64,000 nt of DNA from Prosapia bicincta (lineage: Eukaryota; Arthropoda; Insecta; Hemiptera; Cercopidae): the NCBI GenBank assembly GCA_036971475.1, contig JBAIZL010000004.1:66305740-66369739 (forward strand). The letters are read 5' to 3'. The notes under the pieces were generated by a model. That model was not told the origin of the DNA, ran no database searches, and worked only from the letters and a program-made list of their open reading frames with translations. Positions 10,131 to 23,205 of this stretch are shown here, in pieces. The position numbers and the translations under genes were made by a program. Numbering within the stretch: position 1 is the stretch's first letter; each line of letters opens with the position of its first letter.

Positions 10131-10535
10131 AATTAGTTAAATTATTATATAATTATTTTTGCTAAGAACAAAGTGAAAACGTAGCTACTTGATATGCTGA
10201 TGGTTTCGAAACTCTTGACACAGCCTGATACTTATAGCTTTTACTTAAGGCTGCAGGTGTGTGATTTATGGGTGTAGGGTAAATGGGTTGTGTACTATTT
10301 ATTGAAAAAGGGTGTTAGATACAAAGTATGTGTGATCGTTTGAAATATGTTGTTTTTGTTTTATGTGATGTTTCTATATTTAGAATTTTTTAGTGGTTAA
10401 GTTTTCCTATTGCCTAAAACATGAAGAAGGTTTAAATTAGTATGAATGATACTATTTACTAGGAATATACTGTGGTTGAATTTAATAATAAATACACAAA
10501 AACCTCTTAACCACAAACTTTCTTTAATTTACCCT

Positions 10536-10570
10536 AATGTACATTTCAATTACAAAGTAACCATCCTCAG
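10536..10570 (-). ncRNA. hammerhead-ribozyme-like motif (minus arm)
   Basis: Mirror copy of the motif at 10632-10666, identical in core, helix II and the TGTACA word, on the other arm of the palindrome. Confidence 0.5.
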
Positions 10571-10631
10571 AGGGATAACATACAAAGACTGTATGTTATC
10601 AAGGGCTCATCAGTCTTTGTATGTTATCCCT

Positions 10632-10666
10632 CTGAGGATGGTTACTTTGTAATTGAAATGTACATT
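10632..10666 (+). ncRNA. hammerhead-ribozyme-like motif (plus arm)
   Basis: CTGAGGA (10632-10638), one T, a 6-bp helix II GGTTAC/GTAATT with a TTT loop, GAAA (10655-10658), the palindrome TGTACA, then TT. All invariant core bases are present, with N7 = G and one extra base before helix II. Confidence 0.55.
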
Positions 10667-11905
10667 AGGGTAAATTAAAGAAAGTTTGTGGTTAAGAGGT
10701 TTTTGTGTATTTATTATTTTATTAGTATGAATGATTGTATGTGTGTTGAGTGTCTTGTTTATGTGGTACATACAAGACACCCCCCACACGTACACAAGCA
10801 ACAATGTTAATTTAAACATTCTCCACTTACTAAAAAACTAACCACTACAGAAAAATCGAAATATACTAACACCACATACAACAAAAACAACATATTTTAT
10901 CACACACACTTTCTATCTAACACCCTTTTTCAATGCATAGTACACAACCCATCTATCCCACACCCATAAATAACACACACCTGCCGCCTTGAGTCAAACC
11001 CACCTGTAGCAGGTATGCTTCGTCAATAGTTTCAAAACCATCAGCACATCTAGGTGTGATTCTGTGGTGTGTTGGTGTTCTGTGGTGTGTTATTGTTCAT
11101 AGAGTATTTATTAATTATGTGTTCAAATATAGTATTTGATTGTGTGTTTTGTCGTTTAGAATGTATTGTGGATAGTTATTGTGGTGTTTGTATATTTTGT
11201 AGTTTTCTGTTTGTTGCTTTTTTTATGTAGTATAGGGTTTTAGATTAGTGCCTATATTGGTGAATGTGTGTAGTTTGTCTTGTATTTCTATGGCAAAGTT
11301 TGATTTGGGTTATTTGTTTTTTATGTCTTTTATGTGTTCTTTGTATCCTGTAGCGCATAATTCGACAAAGATGAAGATAGTAAGATACGACAACATTTGA
11401 TACTATCAGTTACACATAAAAATCAATTGACAAATAATAAACTAAGGTGAAAAATAATTAATTTAAAAAATTTCACCCGTATAAAAAATAGGCTATAATA
11501 TTTAGAGCTTTATAAGAGAGAATATTTTCATAACAAAATACAACTCAATTGATGTGAAGAATTAATTCGTACCCGCTAGTACCTGTGGCATGCATGTAAT
11601 TAGATCCACAATGGGTTAATAAAAGAAATGTAATTTTTTAGTGCAAAGATATTTTTTTATGTTTCAGGGTGCCTACCCTCACCATCAAGGTAAACAATAC
11701 ATTTCAGGTTTTCCTTCTGATAAACAAATTTTTATTACATGGCAATCGTACAGCTAACTATTGTCACACTGTACTTAAAGATAATAGCGTAAACATTAAG
11801 TTGTATTCCTGTTGGAGTGGTCACTTAAATACCCAACAGCTACTATCCCATATTAGCTAATTAAGAGAAGGCTATTGATAATATTAATTCCTTATTTACA
11901 CCTAC

Positions 11906-12093
11906 CTGAGAAGAATGTGTGTAAGTTCCATTTAAATACTCTGAAGATCGAGGAGATGCATCTATGTACTCGACACCATTGATGTTTGTTGGGCCATTTC
12001 TTGTTTGCGCTAAATTACCATTAACTAACGTAGGCTGTGCTGCGTAGTTTCCATTTGCATGTATAAATCCAGCTTGCTGTTGTTGCTGATAGC
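11906..12093 (-). CDS. exon of the Q-rich gene (188 nt)
   Basis: The acceptor is TTTGTTTGCAG (AG at 12094-12095) and the donor is CAG then GTAGGTG. The exon begins with two bases finishing a Gly codon and ends in phase 0. It encodes YQQQQQAGFIHANGNY, an Asn/Gly-rich middle (NGPTNINGVEYIDASP) and TYTHSSQ. The phases fit the exons at 13706 and 7718. Confidence 0.8.
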
Positions 12094-13705
12094 CTGCAAA
12101 CAAATGCATATTGCAACTAAACGTGGCAACATAACACAGGTTTTATTTTGCACACAGTTATGATCATATTTATGTTGTAACGATTCGCCCTTTTGCCTTG
12201 GAATTTATCTTTATTTAAATATGTTATTTTACTTATTACAAAATTTTTATTTTTACTTACCAGGGCTTCTAGTCTTACGTCACAGCTCAGGCAGAGACTG
12301 TCTGTCTGTGACGGCCTTACAATCTTGAAGATAGAACTAGGTTACGTACGAAATTACCATTGAACGTTTAAAAATACAATAATAAACAATTTATTGATTA
12401 ACCACAAATTACAAATTGAACAAATGACAACCAATGTATCAAGTGATTTATATCAAATTACTGCCAACCATTCTTTATATATAGCAATTACATATTAAGT
12501 GTTCAAGGTAGTAAGTTAAGTGTTCAAATTTATTTTAGAAATGAATATCCAAAGACGATTTCTACCGTTAATGTGTTAATTATTTATCTGTCAGAATTTA
12601 AGTTACTTAAAATTAAAATACATTTTCTTTATTATACTCCAAAAAATGTACCTGGTTGTGCACACCACTTGTATAACACTATAACATTTTATTTATCACT
12701 GCACATCACTCTCGCGATAGGGGCACTTAAACAAAAAAAAATACGAACATTTACTATATGGAACTCATGGGAAAAAGATTCTGGCTTCTTCTGTGTGTTG
12801 CATTAATAAACTGGTACCGGCCTTGACATCTTAAATTTTGATTAATGAATGCTTACAAATTTTCTAAATCATGTCCGAAATTACTATCACGTATGTCTTG
12901 TCCAAAGACTTTTTGTGAAGTGGGCAGTTGGATATACGCGCGAAGCTGAGTTCTCATGCAACCCCCACCCTTATTTGTTGTTATATACATTTTTGATTGG
13001 TTCGCAGGTATCACCCCATGCTTACGTCATATGGCATGTTCTGGTTAACTTCCTTAACTTACCAACTTCGTAAGATATTTTACAATTTTGCCCACTAGAT
13101 TAACAAGTGTTCACCAAGAAAACAAAATTTTTTTTTTATATTGGGCCATCTAATTATAAAATTAAAATTAAATATGTAAATGAATTTATATGTAACACCT
13201 AATTATTGAAGAGTGTTACATTGTTTTGTAATACAATTATACAAAAGATATAGTTTGGTGTAATTGTTTTATTGCAGAATTTGTTATAAAATGCCATAAA
13301 TATTATAACTACTGTTACTGGCACACGAGAAGAGCCCTGGTGTAGAAATGAATCATGCTCGGTTTTCAGTTCTGCTCATGCGCTGTCGATGTATTCCTGT
13401 ACGAAAGTTTACACTGTATAACGGTACTGTAGTTTTTAGTAATTATACTTTAGTAAGTAATATAAGTATTTACAGATAGGTAAAAGTACCAATTTAATAA
13501 GAAAGAGCACACAAAATAAATGTGATCCCGTTCCTGCATTATAATTTCCTGTAAATCTGACGTTTAAGGCTAGAAATGTTTGTGGGGATGACCTCATTGT
13601 TTTGACCTGGCTTAGGCCAGGCTCTTCTCTGCGTTGGTGACAGATTGAACAGAATTTTTTTATTCCTTTTAAATTTAAAGAAAAAGACATTTATTATCAA
13701 CTAAC
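12094..13705 (-). other. intron of the Q-rich gene, no feature recognised
   Basis: AT-rich intron of 1612 bp. A slightly GC-richer stretch at 12260-12350 and short frames at 12573 and 12849 show no family resemblance. Confidence 0.6.
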
Positions 13706-13822
13706 CTGGTGTCGGTTGATGATATGTTGTAACACTTGTGTATTGCGGATGGTGATACCGCAAGTCTTCAAGTTGGTGAGGCGGTATCTGCTGGATAAAC
13801 TGTCCCTGAGGGGTCCAGGTCC
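13706..13822 (-). CDS. exon of the Q-rich gene (117 nt)
   Basis: The acceptor is TTTTATCCAACAG and the donor is CCAG then GTTAGTTG. The exon completes a split Gly codon and reads TWTPQGQFIQQIPPHQLEDL, RYHHPQYTSVTTYHQPTP, then one base of the next Gly codon. Phase is consistent on both sides. Confidence 0.8.
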
Positions 13823-14239
13823 CTGTTGGATAAAATAGGTGTAAAAACAGTTTTATTTTAACTTGAATTTATTAGTCAAATATTTAATTCTAAGAAAGTC
13901 CAGAAAACATTTTGACAGAAGAAAGCTATTTCTCAACATTCATTTTCAACAGACATAAGTAATTAACTAAATAAATAAAAACCCACTAAACCCAATATAA
14001 AAATCTATTATTTTACTACAATTATTTGTAAGTGTAAAATTAAAGGTTTTTAAATTATGGTTAGTGGATTTTTATTTAATTATTTAAAATTAATCTACAG
14101 TGGTCAAGAAATGTATTATTAAATAATTTAACTGAGTATATTCTACTGTTTTCTCTTGTTTTAATGTGTAACACATTTAACTAGTCAAAAGAAACTTTAT
14201 TTTTACAAGTCCTCATGATTGCAACAAGAATATTGGTGA

Positions 14240-14345
14240 ACACCCCAATACCACAAAAATAACTAATACTACATGTTACCTAAGATTAAACCCTTATGTA
14301 CATTTTGATGACCATGTCATCATCATCAGAGGTCCTAATAAAAAA
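14240..14345 (-). mobile_element. PLE tail fragment with mutated hammerhead-like motif
   Basis: It is related to the 10487-10717 family. On the minus strand at 14329-14295 it reads CTGATGA, T, a perfect 6-bp stem GATGAC/GTCATC, AAAA in place of GAAA, TGTACA and TA. The essential G12 is mutated, so this copy should be inactive. A short inverted piece (CCTCAATACCACAAAAATAA on the minus strand) recurs near 15045-15075. Confidence 0.5.
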
Positions 14346-15104
14346 TTACAATCTAGAATACAATAATTTATAAATTAGACTGTCTAGTTTGTAGTATTAC
14401 ACTAGAGTTCAGTAAAAATCTGGAGAGTTGCAAATCCGGATCATAGTTTCTGCGTGCACGGCACTTGACGTGAAGAGTACTGCACTCGGCACCACTGCAG
14501 TCCATACTAAACTAAGTGTTATCTTTAATTATAAATCCAAAGAAGATAGAGATAGATTAACTCTGAAAAATGCGCCATAGCTCAATTTAAACTCAACATA
14601 CCGTATATTTATTCATGATTTAAATTTGTTAGATTTGTATGTTATGCACGCTAACCAATTTAGGTGTATTGCAACCATATAGAAAAATAATAAAATTTAG
14701 CTAGTTTTTCATAGACTATAATATGCTTTTGTTAAAAAAACAATAAATTACTTTTTCACTCAATTAATTTGTACCTGCATGTTTTGTGGCTTTTTGTGCT
14801 ATGTATTAGTATGTACCTTATATGTTCTTTCACTAATTTCTTTTATATTTTTTACCTTCCCTGACTTCTATTTTAAAATAATTCCTGGTTTAATTCAAAC
14901 CTACACAATACTTTAACTATTAAAATAGGACATAGTTAGTGAAATTTTAATTACATGCAGTAGTTTAGAAATTTCGGATAAATCAGTAGTCCGGATGGGT
15001 CGTGGTCCCAATTGATCAGGATTTTTGACGCTCTACTGTACTTATTTTTTATTATTTTTGTGGTATTGAGGTTTTTGACAATATTTTTATTATATTGTAG
15101 CACT

Positions 15105-16570
15105 ATCCTCTTGATATTATATAGGCCCTCTTGGTATTATATAAGCCCTCTTGATATTATATAGGCCCTCTTGATATTATATAGGCCCTCTTGATATTAT
15201 ATAAGCCCTCTTGATATTATATAGGCCCTCTTGATATTATATAAGCCCTCTTGATATTATATAAGCCCTCTTGATATTATATAGGCCCTCTTGATATTAT
15301 ATAGGCCCTCTTGATATTATATAGGCCCTCTTGATATTATATAGGCCCTCTTGATATTATATATAAGCCCTCTTGATATTATATAGGCCCTCTTGATATT
15401 ATATAGGCCCTCTTGATATTATATAGGCCCTCTTGATATTATATAGGCCCTCTTGATATTATATAGGCCCTCTTGATATTATATAAGCCCTCTTGATATT
15501 ATATATAAGCCCTCTTGATATTATATAGGCCCTCTTGATATTATATAAGCCCTCTTGATATTATATAGGCCCTCTTGATATTATATAGGCCCTCTTGATA
15601 TTATATAAGCCCTCTTGATATTATATAGGCCCTCTTGATATTATATAAGCCCTCTTGATATTATATAAGCCCTCTTGATATTATATAGGCCCTCTTGATA
15701 TTATATAGGCCCTCTTGATATTATATAAGCCCTCTTGATATTATATAGGCCCTCTTGATATTATATAAGCCCTCTTGATATTATATGAGCACAATGATAT
15801 TATATAAGCCCTCTTGATATTATATAGGCCCTCCTTGATATTATATAGGCCATCTTGATATTATAAACTCTCTTGATATTATATATAAGCCTTCTTGATA
15901 TTATAAAAGCCCTCTTGATATTATATAAGTCCTTACGATATTATATAGGCTCTCTTGATATTATATAGGCCCTCTTCATATTATATAAGCCCTCTTGATA
16001 TTATATAAGCCCTCTTGATATTATATAAGCCCTCTTGATATTATATAGGCCCTCCTTGATATTATATAGGCCCTCCTTGATATTATATAAGCCCTCTTGA
16101 TATTATATATAAGCCTTCTTGATATTATAAAAGCCCTCTTGATATTATATAAGCCCTCTTGATATTATATAAGCCCTCTTGATATTATATAGACCCTCCT
16201 TGATATTATACAGGCCCTCTTGATATTATATAAATTCTCTTGATATTATGTATAAGCCTTCTTGATATTATAAAAGCCCTCTTGATATTATTTAGGCTAT
16301 CCTCTTGATATTATATAAGCCCTTTTGATATTATATAGGCCCTCTTGATATTATATAGACCCTCTTGATATTATATAGGCCCTCTTGATATTATATAAGC
16401 CCTTTTGATATTATATAAGCCCTCTTGATATTATAAAAGCCCTCTTGATATTATATAGGCCCTCTTGATATTATATAAGCCCTTTTGATATTATATAAGC
16501 CCTCTTGATATTATAAAAGCCCTCTTGATATTATATAAGCCCTCTTGATATTATATAAGCCCTCTTGATG
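15105..16570. repeat. 20-bp satellite array, about 73 units, intronic
   Basis: Consensus CCCTCTTGATATTATATAGG, alternating at the end with AAG in place of AGG. Units are nearly identical in 15105-15780 and more diverged in 15780-16570 (insertions such as CTCCTT, ATATATAAG). The array lies in the intron between the exons at 17328 and 13706. Confidence 0.97.
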
Positions 16571-17327
16571 TTTAAAAATTTATAGTTTTCCTCATGAGTG
16601 GTTGCCTTTCTGAATATTTTAAAGCCTTTATGAAATTTGTCTTTAGTTCCTCCTTCGCCTAGTCTAGCTTAGTTAATTGATATTAAAAAATTAGGTTTTG
16701 AATGTTGATATTTTTATTAATTTCAAATTGTTAAAAAATAACCAAATGAACAATTTTCTTTATTAATGACATTTTTACAATTTGATTGTAATTTTACAAT
16801 GCCAGTATTACTCGGTATATACAAGTGATTTTTGTTTAAAATTGTTTTAAATCAATTACTACTGAGGTCAACAAAGAAAAATTTCATTTTATTTTTTACT
16901 TTTCATGTTACTTTTCATTTTATATTTACATATAATATGAATATGTATATACATATAACAAAATCAGAATTATTATTTTTGTTTGTTACTATTTATTCGC
17001 TTTCATTTTTTTTTTATTCGTTTCTAATTTATGAAACGATGGTGGTCTTAAATATCTTATTCTATCCATCTCTAGTAATGCTTCATTATTTGTCTCTTAT
17101 AATTTCATATACATCTTTAAATAATAGCTTCTAGCTAATGGAAAGTTGGCTCAATGCCAGAGTGCTGGATTTCAAACATTTAGTCATTCAGTTTGTACAA
17201 ATGTAATTAAACTTGATGAGATGAATAAAAACATATTTAATTTACGATTGAAAACTAAAACAAATATATATAGGTAGAGTAAAGCTAATAGAAGGAATTG
17301 AATGAAGCAGGTTAATATAGGACTTAC
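16571..17327 (-). other. intron remainder, no feature recognised
   Basis: T-rich sequence. A 100-codon open frame at 16832-17134 is hydrophobic and T-rich with no motif; I regard it as chance. Confidence 0.5.
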
Positions 17328-17472
17328 CTATGGAATTCGGATCAGCTCCAGCAGTCTGATGCCACACCGCATTGGGAAATCTGTGTTCTCTAATAGGAGG
17401 GGCAAATCCAGAACCGTCTACTATATTTGTTGGCTGCACATTCCCCCCATAGAAGGGCATAACAGAACCGGG
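17328..17472 (-). CDS. exon of the Q-rich gene (145 nt)
   Basis: The acceptor is TGTTTTGTTCCAG and the donor is CATAG then GTAAGTCC. The exon starts in phase 0 with PGSVMPFYGGNVQPTNIVDG, goes on SGFAPPIREHRFPNAVWHQ and TAGADPNSI, and ends with one base of a Gly codon completed at 13822. No known domain. Confidence 0.8.
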
Positions 17473-17867
17473 CTGGAACAAAACAAAATAATGTTAAATG
17501 ATTTTAATTTAACACTTATAACTTACTATGTGAAGCCAACAGGAGTACATCAGAAAAATGGCAAAAGTGACAACTTACATTGTATGTACCACAGGCCAAC
17601 GACATTAATTTGAATTGTAAGGAAATATTTTTGTTTAAGTCAATTGGCAATTACTTACCAACAGCTCTTTTACATGTAGGTAATATACATATCATATTCT
17701 CTTGTAGGACCTATAGAACTAAACCAAACCAAGACTGGTGAACAGAACAAATTACATCTGACCGGGGAAAAGATCCTGTCTAAACAACAGAGTCTTCAAG
17801 AGAACTGAACTAGATAAATTATAAACTGCCTGTACTACAAGAAACACATTTTAAAAAATAGTTTATG

Positions 17868-17930
17868 ACTATTCGAACTTTTTCGCACAGATTCACCAAA
17901 CGTAATGGACTACAAAATTAAAGAATTTTA
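17868..17930. mobile_element. short PLE tail fragment (6450-6890 family)
   Basis: It contains the inverse of GGATAGTCATAAAC and then GATTCACC, AACGTAATGGACTACAAAAT, AAAGAATT, as in the element tails at 6790-6880 and 27487-27631. Confidence 0.55.
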
Positions 17931-18344
17931 AAAAAGAAATTACTTCTGCATTAACAAGAGACTTCTGAACTATTTTTCATGTGAAGGGAACAGAACTAGA
18001 TTACATAAGAAAAGAGTCCAGGTCATAACATTTCAGGTCACAAAAGGAATCAGCTCCGACAACTATTCCTGTAATTATTAGCCTATGTATGGTTTATATA
18101 ATTATGATCTCATATATACGTAAATATATAAACATGCCTTTCTCATTTCCATAGCTCAATAAATATCAATAAGTACATTACTGAATTTCATTTCTTCAAG
18201 AAAACATGTGATGCAATAAATGCAAAGATCAACCGAGTTACACTCTAATTTGCCAATTTTAAATTGCAACTGAAATACTTAATGTAAATAAATCATTACA
18301 CTTTTGGTATTAACTTTGCAAAATAACCGCACTTACTGATATTT

Positions 18345-21300
18345 TAGAGAAGTAGTTCTATCACTGTATAGGAAACAAGTCAGTGTTACCTAACGGAAGT
18401 AGTTCTATCACTGTATAGGAAACAAGTCAGTGTTACCTAACGGAAGTAGTTCTATCACTGTATAGGAAACAAGTCAGTGTTACCTAACGGAAGTAGTTCT
18501 ATCACTGTATGGGATACAATTCAGTAAGTTACATAAGGGAAGTAGGTCTATCACTGTATGGGATACAATTCAGTAAGTTACATAAGGGAAGTAGTTCTAT
18601 CACTGTATGGGATACAATTCAGTAAGTTACATAAGGGAAGTAGGTCTATCACTGTATAGGAAACAAGTCAGTGTTACCTAACGGAAGTAGTTCTATCATT
18701 GTATAGGAAACAAGTCAGTGTTACCTAACGGAAGTAGTTCTATCACTGTATGGGATACAATTCAGTAAGTTACATAAGGGAAGTAGGTCTATCACTGTAT
18801 GGGATACAATTCAGTAAGTTACATAAGGGAAGTAGTTCTATCACTGTATGGGATACAATTCAGTAAGTTACATAAGGGAAGTAGGTCTATCACTGTATAG
18901 GAAACAAGTCAGTGTTACCTAACGGAAGTAGTTCTATCACTGTATAGGAAACAAGTCAGTGTTACCTAACGGAAGTAGATCTATCACTGTATAGGAAACA
19001 AGTCAGTGTTACCTAACGGAAGTAGTTCTATCACTGTATGGGATACAATTCAGTAAGTTACATAAGGGAAGTAGGTCTATCACTGTATGGGATACAATTC
19101 AGTAAGTTACATAAGGGAAGTAGTTCTATCACTGTATGGGATACAATTCAGTAAGTTACATAAGGGAAGTAGTTCTATCACTGTATGGGATACAATTCAG
19201 TAAGTTACCTAACGGAAGTAGTTCTATCACTGTATGGGATACAATTCAGTAAGTTACATAAGGGAAGTAGGTCTATCACTGTATGGGATACAATTCAGTA
19301 AGTTACATAAGGGAAGTAGTTCTATCACTGTATGGGATACAATTCAGTAAGTTACCTAACGGAAGTAGTTCTATCACTGTATGGGATACAATTCAGTAAG
19401 TTACATAAGGGAAGTAGGTCTATCACTGTATGGGATACAATTCAGTAAGTTACATAAGGGAAGTAGGTCTATCACTGTATGGGATACAATTCAGTAAGTT
19501 ACATAAGGGAAGTAGGTCTATCACTGTATGGGATACAATTCAGTAAGTTACATAAGGGAAGTAGGTCTATCACTGTATGGGATACAATTCAGTAAGTTAC
19601 ATAAGGGAAGTAGTTCTATCACTGTATGGGATACAATTCAGTAAGTTACATAAGGGAAGTAGTTCTATCACTGTATGGGATACAATTCAGTAAGTTACCT
19701 AACGGAAGTAGTTCTATCACTGTATGGGATACAATTCAGTAAGTTACATAAGGGAAGTAGGTCTATCACTGTATGGGATACAATTCAGTAAGTTACATAA
19801 GGGAAGTAGTTCTATCACTGTATGGGATACAATTCAGTAAGTTACCTAACGGAAGTAGTTCTATCACTGTATGGGATACAATTCAGTAAGTTACATAAGG
19901 GAAGTAGGTCTATCACTGTATGGGATACAATTCAGTAAGTTACATAAGGGAAGTAGGTCTATCACTGTATGGGATACAATTCAGTAAGTTACCTAACGGA
20001 AGTAGTTCTATCACTGTATGGGATACAATTCAGTAAGTTACCTAACGGAAGTAGTTCTATCACTGTATGGGATACAATTCAGTAAGTTACATAAGGGAAG
20101 TAGGTCTATCACTGTATGGGATACAATTCAGTAAGTTACATAAGGGAAGTAGTTCTATCACTGTATGGGATACAATTCAGTAAGTTACATAAGGGAAGTA
20201 GTTCTATCACTGTATAGGAAACAAGTCAGTGTTACCTAACGGAAGTAGTTCTATCACTGTATGGGATACAATTCAGTAAGTTACATAAGGGAAGTAGGTC
20301 TATCACTGTATGGGATACAATTCAGTAAGTTACATAAGGGAAGTAGTTCTATCACTGTATGGGATACAATTCAGTAAGTTACATAAGGGAAGTAGGTCTA
20401 TCACTGTATAGGAAACAAGTCAGTGTTACCTAACGGAAGTAGTTCTATCACTGTATGGGATACAATTCAGTAAGTTACATAAGGGAAGTAGGTCTATCAC
20501 TGTATGGGATACAATTCAGTAAGTTACATAAGGGAAGTAGTTCTATCACTGTATGGGATACAATTCAGTAAGTTACATAAGGGAAGTAGGTCTATCACTG
20601 TATAGGAAACAAGTCAGTGTTACCTAACGGAAGTAGTTCTATCACTGTATAGGAAACAAGTCAGTGTTACCTAACGGAAGTAGATCTATCACTGTATAGG
20701 AAACAAGTCAGTGTTACCTAACGGAAGTAGTTCTATCACTGTATAGGAAACAAGTCAGTGTTACCTAACGGAAGTAGTTCTATCACTGTATGGGATACAA
20801 TTCAGTAAGTTACATAAGGGAAGTAGGTCTATCACTGTATGGGATACAATTCAGTAAGTTACATAAGGGAAGTAGTTCTATCACTGTATGGGATACAATT
20901 CAGTAAGTTACATAAGGGAAGTAGGTCTATCACTGTATAGGAAACAAGTCAGTGTTACCTAACGGAAGTAGTTCTATCACTGTATAGGAAACAAGTCAGT
21001 GTTACCTAACGGAAGTAGTTCTATCACTGTATGGGATACAATTCAGTAAGTTACATAAGGGAAGTAGGTCTATCACTGTATGGGATACAATTCAGTAAGT
21101 TACATAAGGGAAGTAAGTCTATCACTGTATAGGAAACAAGTCAGTGTTACCTAACGGAAGTAGTTCTATCACTGTATGGGATACAATTCAGTAAGTTACA
21201 TAAGGGAAGTAGGTCTATCACTGTATGGGATACAATTCAGTAAGTTACATAAGGGAAGTAGTTCTATCACTGTATGGGATACAATTCAGTAAGTTACATA

Positions 21301-23205
21301 AGGGAAGTAGGTCTATCACTGTATAGGAAACAAGTCAGTGTTACCTAACGGAAGTAGTTCTATCACTGTATGGGATACAATTCAGTAAGTTACATAAGGG
21401 AAGTAGGTCTATCACTGTATGGGATACAATTCAGTAAGTTACATAAGGGAAGTAGTTCTATCACTGTATGGGATACAATTCAGTAAGTTACATAAGGGAA
21501 GTAGGTCTATCACTGTATGGGATACAATTCAGTAAGTTACATAAGGGAAGTAGTTCTATCACTGTGTGGGAGACAATTCAGTAAGTTACCTAAAGGAAGT
21601 AGTTCTATCACTGTATGGGATACAATTCAGTAAGTTACCTAAAGGAAGTAGTTCTAACACTGTATGGGAGACAATTCAGTAAGTTACCTAAAGGAAGTAG
21701 TTCTATCACTGTATGGGATACAATTCAGTAAGTTACATAAGGGAAGTAGTTCTATCACTGTATGGGAGACAATTCAGTAAGTTACCTAAGGGAAGCAGTT
21801 CTATCACTGTATGGGAGACAATTCAGTGTTACCTAAGGGAAGTAGTTCTATCACTGTATAGGAGACAATTCAGTAAGTTACCTAAGGGAAGTAGTTCTAT
21901 CACTGTATGGGAGACAACTCAGTGAGTTACCTAAGGGAAGTAGTTCTATCACTGTATGGGAGACAACTCAGTGAGTTACCTAAGGGAAGTAGTTCTATCA
22001 CTGTATAGGAGACAATTCAGTCAGTTACTCAAGAGAAGTAGTTCTATCACTGTATGGGAGACAATTCAGTAAGTTACCTAAGAGAAGTAGTTCTATCACT
22101 GTATGGGAGACAACTCAGTGAGTTACCTAAGGGAAGTAGTTCTATCACTGTATAGGAGACAATTCAGTCAGTTACCTAAGAGAAGTAGATCTATCACTGT
22201 ATGGGAGATAATTCAGTAAGTTACCTAAGAGAAGTAGATCTATCACTGTATAGGAGACAATTCAGTAAGTTACCTAAGAGAAATAGTTCTATCACTGTAT
22301 AGGAGACAATTCAGTAAGTTACCTAAGAGAAGTAGATCTATCACTGTATGGGAGACAATTCAGTAAGTTACCTAAGAGAAGTAGATCTATCACTGTATGG
22401 GAGACAACTCAGTGAGTTACCCAAGAGAAATAGTTCTATCACTGTCTGGAAGACAATTCAGTAAGTTACCTAAGAGAAGTAGATCTATCACTGTATAGGA
22501 GACAATTCAGTAAGTTACCTAAGAGAAATAGTTCTATCACTGTGTGGGAGACAATTCAGTCAGTTACCTAAGACAAGTAGATCTATCACTGTATGGGAGA
22601 CAATTCAGTAAGTTACCTAAGAGAAGTAGATCTATCACTGTATGGGAGACAACTCAGTGAGTTACCCAAGAGAAATAGTTCTATCACTGTATAGGAGACA
22701 ATTCAGTCAGTTACCTAAGAGAAATAGATCTATCACTGTATGGGAGACAATTCAGTAAGTTACCTAAGAGAAATAGTTCTATCACTGTATGGGAGATAAT
22801 TCAGTAAGTTACCTAAGAGAAATAGTTCTATCACTATATGGGAGACAATTCAGTAAGTTACCTAAGAGAAGTAGATCTATCACTGTATGGGAGAAAATTC
22901 AGTAAGTTACCTAAGAGAAGTAGATCTATCACTGTATGGGAGACAATTCAGTAAGTTATCTAAGAGAAATAGTTCTATCATTGTATGGGAGACAATTCAG
23001 TAAGTTACCTAAGAGAAATAGTTCTATCACTATATGGGAGACAATTCAGTAAGTTACCTAAGAGAAGTAGATCTATCACTGTATGGGAGAAAATTCAGTA
23101 AGTTACCTAAGAGAAGTAGATCTATCACTGTATGGGAGACAATTCAGTAAGTTATCTAAGAGAAATAGTTCTATCACTGTATGGGAGAGAATTCACTACG
23201 TTCTA
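18345..23205. repeat. 47/49-bp minisatellite, about 100 units, intronic, higher-order structure
   Basis: Every unit contains GAAGTAG, TCTATCACTGTAT and CAGT. There are three subfamilies: a 47-bp form (AGGAAACAAGTCAGTG), a 49-bp form (GGGATACAATTCAG) and a form with GGGAGACAATTCAG. The first two alternate in blocks of four to six units over 18345-21560. The third occupies 21560-23205 and is more diverged. The array sits inside the 6.4-kb intron between the exons at 23876 and 17328 and makes up three quarters of it. Confidence 0.97.

Larger units (their letters stand above)
10487..10717. repeat. near-perfect 105-bp-arm palindrome with two hammerhead-like cores
   Basis: The left arm (10487-10590) and right arm (10612-10717) are almost exact reverse complements separated by about 21 bp. 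Each arm carries the same ribozyme-like motif, one per strand. Confidence 0.85.
10185..11390. mobile_element. inverted pair of Penelope-like tails with endonuclease remnant (right arm minus strand)
   Basis: About 10190-10430 (plus) and 10835-11050 (minus) are diverged inverted copies, sharing ATGCTGATGGTTTCGAAAC-like and AAAAAGGGTGTTAGATA words. On the minus strand, 11390-11060 translates with interruptions to PLE endonuclease C-terminal sequence (YKEHIKDIKNK, PKSNFA, HTFTNI). This is followed, as in a normal PLE, by the tail. Between the two arms sits another palindrome (10487-10717). Confidence 0.6.
7948..11905 (-). other. intron of the Q-rich gene with piggyBac and PLE insertions
   Basis: It joins a phase-0 donor to a phase-0 acceptor. 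It contains the piggyBac derivative at 8333-9640 and the Penelope cluster at 10060-11390. Confidence 0.7.

Noticed and set aside
10200..10225. CTGATGGTTTCGAAAC as a further hammerhead
   Set aside because: CTGATG is followed by a stem too short for helix II, and the word after GAAA is not self-complementary. The position in the PLE tail fits, but the core does not.
16832..17134. 100-codon hydrophobic plus frame
   Set aside because: T-rich composition explains the Phe/Leu/Ile content; it lies in an intron of the minus gene and has no motif.
21713..21925. 70-codon frame in the 47/49-bp array
   Set aside because: Chance frame inside a satellite; not kept in neighbouring units.
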